Source: Ustilago trichophora (taxonomy: Eukaryota; Basidiomycota; Ustilaginomycetes; Ustilaginales; Ustilaginaceae). Taken from it: DNA of 64,000 nt. A model generated the notes under the pieces. The model saw only the letters and a program-made list of their open reading frames with translations. It searched no databases and was not told the DNA's origin. The stretch lies in contig OOIN01000012.1 in the NCBI GenBank assembly GCA_900323505.1, positions 434,001 through 498,000 of the forward strand, written 5' to 3'. Below are positions 57,784 through 64,000 of the stretch, one piece after another. Within the stretch, counting starts at the first letter, position 1. Every line of letters begins with the position of its first letter. The position numbers were made by a program, and so were the translations under genes.

Positions 57784-57817
<34 letters not shown>

Positions 57818-57826
57818 TGTGTGTGT
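57784..57826. repeat. (TC)8(GT)13 compound microsatellite
   Basis: Perfect compound dinucleotide tract in the WOPR upstream region. Confidence 0.9.
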
Positions 57827-59546
57827 CAACGCTGAGACTCTGGCAACGGGATCCGGACAGCGTTCGAGTACTGTACTTTCTGTGGTACCGTCCTATTTTA
57901 CTTTTATATTCAATAGAGACTAGGTCAAGACGGTGAGAGAATCGCAGCTCATACCACGATGAATCAGCCTAGCTGTCTCAGTCTGCAAACCAAACCCAAA
58001 GCCCAAAATTGCTGCTGCTCCAGCATGAATGTGAGCTGCCGTAACAAGCGGGAGCAGTGTGAGATATGTGTATGTACGGTAACGAGGTGCGGGGCTAGAG
58101 ACAGAGAGAGAGCGCGCGCGCGAGGCAAGGCAGTACGGAGCAATCGAGACCGGCAAAAGCGATGCCATGCCATGCCGTCCGGTCGCATGCACCTTCCGAT
58201 CTGCCACCGTGTCAAGGTTTCCTTCCCTAAGCCCAAAGTTCAAATTAGGACGTGTCGGTCAGGGTCAAGATCAGGGTTGGAATCAGGGTCGCACTCTACT
58301 GCATCTATACAGTACAGCTCTAGAGCTTTGCAACAACAAAAAAGTCAAAACGAATCTACTGTACTGTACAGAGGAGTTTGACCGTGACTGTTGTTGAATG
58401 GGAAGCCGAGACAATTGCTGCACGAGAGCATCGAACGAGGCCGCCTCTCTCCGGTCTTTTGGACTAGACGATCCGATCCCTGTCGTGGATCGTGCATTCT
58501 TTCTCCTCTCCTTCCTTCTCTTTCTGCAGGTCGCATCGATTGTGCAAGGTGTTCTTTCAGCTCGTTTGGAAGGCAGAACAGAAGATGGCGTAAACAAGGC
58601 TTCTCACAGAACAACTATACAGGGTCGACTATCTTGTCTGTTCCCCGACCAACGACCACCGCCCATATCCGTTGAGTTTTCGTCAACTCTTTTACACGTG
58701 CACCTCGTGCGGAGCTCCTCATTCCATGCCTTTTTTTTTTAACTCGACACAAGAGTCGGCGGGCCTTGACTTGAGCTCGATGGCTGAGATGGATCGCGCT
58801 TGCGCAGCGCGTTTGCTCTCACTCAGCTTGGGCCAGAAACCGCGCTGCCAACCCTTTTCGATCGTGCAACATACCAGACGCCGTCTCTTCCGAACACAGT
58901 CAGCTCTTGCGTGCGATGCCGTGCCGTGACATGTCGTGTTACACAGGAAATGCTTACCTGTCCGCTCGTGATGCCAGCTTGGCCTCCCAGGTCGGATGCC
59001 CCTCTTCTGTCACTATGCATTGGTGCTCCCTTCGAACGCCGCGGTCGCGAACTCCCGTGTCTTGTCATAGCGAACACGAGAAAAAGAGAGTACAGTATGT
59101 GTCTTGAAAGATTGCTCGTGGAGCCTTACCGGTATGGTCAGCTTTAAAGTGCGTTTTGACCGACTTCGCCGAAGCTGCATCTTCGGCTTGTTTGGAAGGT
59201 TGATTCCGTCGATCGTCCACTGCTATGAACCTTTGCTCGCCTCACTTACCCGCTAGCTCGCTCTTTGTACAACATGACACTGTTCTGAAGAATGTCACCC
59301 GAGGCAAACGAAGTTGATTGTGACTAATGAGCGATTCCGGAAGCTCAATCCGGCGTTTGGCAATGAAAAGAGAGCAACGACGGGCTTTTCCTTTTCCCAT
59401 TCAACACCCAGAAAAAGCAACTCTGCTTTCTGCTGCAACTGAGTAATATTTTTTAAGACTCGTGCGGAGCAAGCGCATCATATGATGAGTCGAATAAGAG
59501 GCACGCGCGCAGAGCCAACCTTACTTTTGTTTTTCTTTTTCTCAGA

Positions 59547-59571
59547 TACTGTACAGTACTGTACAGTACTG
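59547..59571. repeat. Tandem TACTGTACAG palindromes
   Basis: Two and a half head-to-tail copies of the unit TACTGTACAG. It is the longest example in the window of the dispersed intergenic motif and sits in the WOPR upstream region. Confidence 0.8.
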
Positions 59572-62500
59572 TGGAGCTGTGCGAGGCCTAGATACAGGCA
59601 GCGGTTCTGCGGTAGCTCAAAATCTGCACGTCAAGATCGCGTCCTCGGCTAAGCCAAAGCTGTCATTCCATCAAGGACCCTTGACTCTGACCTGTCCAAC
59701 AGCCAAGAACAAGGTTAGCGAGAAAGAGTGTGCACTGTACTGTACTGCGTAGTGCCTTAAAATCAAGCTTTTCACTGTTTCCATTAATCTCAGCCATCTA
59801 GACTCTCCCATTCCGTACAGAGATGCAGGCGACGATCGAAGGAGCTTTAAAATGCTTCTCTATCTCTTTCGCGCTCTTGTGCTGCGTGATGTGTGCCCTT
59901 CCGCTCCGAGTTGTGCTACAAACAACGCATAGCAGGCAAAATAACGCTTTCCTCGGGCTTAACGTTAAGCTACTCTTGCTGGTCTACAATCCCGGGGTTA
60001 CACGGCAACCATCACATCATCGTGCGTACCGCGAATCTCCCCTCTACCCACCGCCACCACCTTTCGTTTCCTCCTTCGCTATTTGCTTACCTTGTCGAGC
60101 CGCAGTTTTTCAAGCTCTGAGCTTGTGAACTTTGCTCCGACAAAGATGAAGAATGTACTGTAATACTGTAACATAAGAAGCAGAGATGCTTCGCAGCCGT
60201 GTAAAAGACACTGCAGCCTGGCCCAATTCGGGATTTTGTTGCACGCGATCGTTTTTCTTAGTCAACTGTCGCACTACAGCACGCTCAATTCAGTGGTACA
60301 CTTTCCGCACACCAAAAATAAGACGCCCTGTTTTTCGTTTCTTTTCCGAATTTGACAAAAGATTGCTTGTCATTTTTCGGATTCCGAGTTCATCGTTTCC
60401 TGTCAGGGTTGCTAGAAGACGTTTCTCGATTTTAAGGCCTTTGTGATTGCTGCGCTTCTCGACCCATCTCTCATTGAAAGCTCCAAGTCCTACCACAGGG
60501 GTTGATCGGTCCGGATTTCAGCCGAGCAGAAAGCTTGTGCACACGATGTCGTTCGGAATGTGTGGTTCAAGATCAGGCACCTTTGATCTGCCACCTTGTT
60601 TGGCGAGAAAGAGGCATCTCAATCACACTGGAAAGAAATTCAAGCCAGGTTAGTGGACCAGAGACCCGACGGAAGTGGTAACGCGGCGGAGACCTCTTCC
60701 TCCCACAACGTCGCCCTTTGCTTTTCATCTCCGTCTTCCGCTGCATAGCATCATTACGATCCAGACTCCCAACCCACACCAGAGCAGCGTACAGTATCTG
60801 CTGTAATGTGTCCTCTGAGCTAACTTGCAGGTTTCGGGAAGGAGCTCAATGTATGCATCTTCCGATCATCACCTTGCATCAAGTGGCGACTGCAAAGCCA
60901 TAGAAAAGCTCAAAATCTGCATGCGAGTCAACCTTAAGTGTTTGCGTTTTGCGGTCCAAAGCCTTAAATTTGTGTTTGATTTCTTGCAGCTTGCACCGGC
61001 GAATCTCTTTGTACATATTGCTGCAGGTTGTGATTTTTTTCTTATCTTTTTTCTTCTTTTTCTAAGGGTGATTTGGACTCGTGCGATACGCGGCCACTGT
61101 GGTCTTTGGAGTTCGTGTATCCTGTCTGCCGAATGTCCAGAGGAGACGCGATGGTCTACAACGAAGCAATTGTGTCTTGCGATCGATCACACTTTCCCCG
61201 ATCGATACTCGTAGCCACCCGTCCCTATCTCCCTCTCACCGACGAAGCTGCGATCAATGCCAACCACCTTGCACACATATAGACCCTCATCATCACTTGT
61301 CACCCTAATGCATCACTACTATCCCACCCTCTTTCCAAGCTGAAACAACGTATACCATCTCATCATCGTGATATTCCTTCTAGAAGCAAAGGACAGCTTT
61401 GACCGACGATCGAGAAGTACTTCTTCCAAATTCGCTCTCCTACCGGCCATCTTTCGTGTAACTGTCTTTCCCACCTTTCTCTCAACCACCCATGAATGGT
61501 CTTGAATCACTCTGGAAGCTCTGACATGTCAATCATGAGTCATACAACTTCTGTAAAAGACTTGAAATTTTTTCCTCTTGACAACGGCCGACAAACAGAT
61601 GCACACCACACTCGAACGACACATGCAAGCGATAGGAACGCAACAAAGAGAGAAAAGAAAAGCATCTTCTAGACAATTTGTTAACGTAGCTCAAATTCTC
61701 AAACCATCGCTACTGACGACATCCGAGCCACACCCTGTGCAGTAAACGAGTGAATGAGAGGCTTTTCAATCTCGACGACTTAAAGCAATCGCAAGAAGAA
61801 GGGAAATTGTGACAGTACCAAAACATTGTAGGTGAGACCGCACACCAGCCCCCAATTAGACCTCCAGGGAGCCAGTCATGGCCATGGTAGCTTTACGCTT
61901 AAACCCAGTCCCACCCATTCTCTCACCTCTTCCTACACAACGTACACATCCTCTAGAAAGCCTCTTGTATCATATTCTCCTCAAACCTACCTTTGATTTC
62001 CTGCAGAAGCATGCCTGCGGGAAGGTGGGTGCTCCTTCATCAGGAACACTAACTCACCGCTCCGCATACCGCGACCACACAACGGAGAAAAAGATGGACT
62101 TGAAAAAGAAGGTACAGGGCCGAAAGGAGAAAAGTGCGTGCGTGCAAAAAGAAAGAGAGAGAATGGGGTTTGATCTAGGACGGTATGCCTTGTCGAACCA
62201 GACGTCTTTGCGTTGCGTCAGGCTCGCCATTAGAATGTCCCTTTCATGCGATATATTCCACCATCCTCCGATGCTCATCACCACGAAAAACTTGGTCGTC
62301 TTAAAAAGTCGGTTCACTCACTACAAACACCTGGGCTGCGATAAACTCAGTCCTTGTCTCCATTCTTCACAGCGTCCCTAGAAAAAGCGCAAACAGCAGT
62401 AAAGATGACAAGAAGATGAAGGGGAAGAAAGTGAAAAAAGGTAACCAACCTAATCAAATTGACCAAAAGAAAAAGAAGCGAGAAGAGGGAGGAGGGAATT

Positions 62501-62842
62501 GGAAGAGAAGATGTATGAAACGTTCAATGGGTCAACTCCCACAGAAGCAAATACGAGATAATGACCTAAATCCAAGTTTCTTTTGTGAAAAATTTCATCT
62601 AGCCTCCGTCTTCAATCAACCAGCCACTGAAAAAAAGACTGATCAATCAAATATTTGGGGCATGCACCGGATCAACCTAGGATCGGGTCGGAGTTCGGAT
62701 GAGTGAGGAAGGGGTTTGGGTGATCAAGGAATGGTTGAAGTGAAGGAAAAGGGCGGGAGGAAAGAATTCGCACAATCATCACACACAGCTCACACAAAAG
62801 ATCAAACTCCTCTACCATTGCATGCCGACCAACACCACCACG

Positions 62843-64000
62843 CTACGCCTTGGCAGCAGCCCCCTCCAAAACCTCCTTCAACTCCTTGGCCATGTCTTCA
62901 GTCTTGACCTTGACCCTGTACTGCGTAGGATCCTTGCCATCGAATCCAAGGAACGAGTTGACCGTCTTATCCAATGTACTTTTCAACCCTTTGTAAGTCA
63001 TAAAGTTGACTGCCACTTTACCGTTTGCCTCGTTTCTTGCCAGCAACCTGTGCTTGCCCGTCGAAGAGTCGTGTTTGAGCTTGGCGATGCAGATTCCGAG
63101 ATCTTTCCAGGCTTTGGTTTCCATGTCGAGACGCCAGATCTTGGCACGGGCTTCGAAGAGGGTGGACTCGGATTCTTCTCCTTCTCCTTCACCGAGGAGG
63201 CCTGAGCTGGAGGTTTTGCTCGGATCATCGGCAGAAGAGGATGCGTCTTCGGCGCTTTCTGCTGCTTCGGTGGCCGCGGGTGCAGCAGCAGGAGTGGGCT
63301 GAGCGGTAGCGGAGAAGCTGAATCCTCCAATAGGCGCAGGAGCACCTTTCACCGGGGCAACATTCGCAGTCTCCACCTTCTTGTCTCCAGCAGTGGATGC
63401 CGTCTCGATGTCGTAAACAAAGTCGAATTTGGGCAGCGCTGCTTGAGCAACCGACTTAATTTCATCTCGCAGCGCCTTGTCCGCACTTGCACCCGTAGGC
63501 GTCGAGACAGCAGGCACCTGCCAGTCGAACTTGGGCAGCTTCGACACATCTTCTGCCGACACTTCGCCCCGGGGCGACGAGCCCGATCCTGGCCCTGCAG
63601 CTGCAGCTGCAGTGGCCGAACTTGGAGCGGTAGAAGTGGATGCGGAAGGGGCGGAAAAGCTGAACCCAGTCGAGGGAGCAGCAGTAGCTGGCTTCTGAGC
63701 TGCTGGTGCAGAAGCAACTGGGCTGAACGAGAACGAAGTGGAGGCAGGAGCAGCAGCGGGTGCGGTCGAAGTTGCTGGTGGAACCGAAGCTGCTGGTTTT
63801 GTAAAGGAGAAACCGGTCGATGGAGCTGCTGCTGCTGGAGCTGGGATGGAAGTGCTGGGCTTGGGCGCGCTGAACGAGAATCCAGAAGACGGCGTCTTTG
63901 CAGTGCTAGCAGCGGGGCTACCAAAGCTGAAGGTAGGCTGGGCGATCGCGGGTCCGCGTGGCTGGACTGGCGCTGCAGCCTCCGAATCAGAGCTGGGCGA
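62843..64000 (-). CDS. NUP2: Nup2/Nup50-type nucleoporin, C-terminal part with Ran-binding domain (5' end outside window)
   Basis: The frame runs from the window edge to TAG at 62843-62845, about 385 residues visible. The first half carries FG repeats of the FxFG type (FSFGSP, then repeated GFSFS units such as SSGFSFSAPKPS), spaced by Ala/Ser/Pro-rich linkers. Short LPKFDW and LPKFDF boxes follow. The last ~115 residues are a RanBP1-type domain (LFEARAKIWRLD, WKDLGICIAKLKHD, TGKHRLLARNEANGK, VKVKTEDMAKELKEVLEG). That order of FG repeats and C-terminal RanBD is typical of Nup2/Nup50, a mobile nuclear-basket nucleoporin that helps importin recycling and chromatin tethering. The N-terminal importin-alpha-binding region would lie beyond the window. 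Confidence 0.9.
   Translation of the reverse strand, partial: SPSSDSEAAAPVQPRGPAIAQPTFSFGSPAASTAKTPSSGFSFSAPKPSTSIPAPAAAAPSTGFSFTKPAASVPPATSTAPAAAPASTSFSFSPVASAPAAQKPATAAPSTGFSFSAPSASTSTAPSSATAAAAAGPGSGSSPRGEVSAEDVSKLPKFDWQVPAVSTPTGASADKALRDEIKSVAQAALPKFDFVYDIETASTAGDKKVETANVAPVKGAPAPIGGFSFSATAQPTPAAAPAATEAAESAEDASSSADDPSKTSSSGLLGEGEGEESESTLFEARAKIWRLDMETKAWKDLGICIAKLKHDSSTGKHRLLARNEANGKVAVNFMTYKGLKSTLDKTVNSFLGFDGKDPTQYRVKVKTEDMAKELKEVLEGAAAKA

Larger units (their letters stand above)
55653..62842. other. 7.2-kb gene-free region upstream of the WOPR gene
   Basis: No open frame here shows a domain or convincing codon bias on either strand. Visible content: (GA)n tracts at about 56083-56120, a (TC)n(GT)13 tract at 57784-57826, and TACTGTAC-type motifs at 58307-58318, 58357-58370, 59547-59571 and 59734-59746. 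A TTTAAAG palindrome lies at about 59143-59149. The far right end must hold the 3' UTR of the minus-strand nucleoporin gene. Long regulatory DNA or unspliced non-coding transcripts are possible. Confidence 0.55.

Noticed and set aside
61878..62381. 167-codon plus-strand frame left of the nucleoporin 3' end
   Set aside because: No domain or codon bias; overlaps probable 3' UTR of the minus-strand nucleoporin gene.

Overview
The window reads as genomic DNA of a smut fungus (Ustilaginaceae, Basidiomycota). The evidence is compact, mostly intron-poor genes with GC-rich third positions, a short phase-1 intron in VPS55, a Not4 with one intron, fungal-specific families (Zds1/2 C-terminal domain, Gti1/Pac2 WOPR factor, CE4 chitin deacetylase) and RNAi-type RNA-dependent RNA polymerase. 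Ustilago maydis is known to lack RNAi, so an RNAi-retaining relative such as the U. hordei or Sporisorium lineages fits better. The species itself cannot be fixed from sequence alone.

Layout. 1-20 kb is a housekeeping block: NOT4 (minus, 3' part cut off by the window), VPS55 (plus), an NSRP1-like splicing factor (minus), an M13/neprilysin-type membrane metallopeptidase (plus), CWF19 (plus), a mitochondrial Aco2-type aconitase fused in frame to what looks like mitoribosomal protein mL40 (minus), and a 1314-residue RdRP (minus). 21-32 kb is a transposon-rich stretch. It holds a pogo/Fot1-type DNA transposon with roughly 185-bp inverted repeats and a transposase with Asp-to-Asn at the third catalytic position, a SAP-domain gene that resembles animal NuSAP, and an apparently full-length DIRS-order (PAT/Ngaro-like) tyrosine-recombinase retrotransposon with perfect split direct repeats. 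32.8-48 kb holds a GPI-type chitin deacetylase, a 58-residue metallothionein, a Zds1/2-type PP2A regulator and an unrecognised disordered protein. 48-64 kb is gene-poor: a non-autonomous relative of the pogo element, a WOPR transcription factor with about 7.2 kb of apparently non-coding DNA upstream, and the C-terminal part of a Nup2/Nup50 nucleoporin at the right edge.

Functional links. There is no operon-like logic, but several genes share processes: NOT4, NSRP1-like, CWF19 and RdRP act on RNA; Zds, NuSAP-like and Nup2 act in mitosis or nuclear transport; chitin deacetylase and WOPR are families tied to cell-wall remodelling and developmental switching in smuts. The RdRP gene lies about 1.2 kb from a transposon whose ends carry nested palindromes. 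A short palindromic motif (TACTGTACAGTA and permutations) recurs across the non-coding DNA.

Limits. All calls rest on reading translations and motifs by eye. Introns, UTRs and very short spliced genes in the long gaps could be missed, and the ORF starts chosen here are the first plausible ATG codons.
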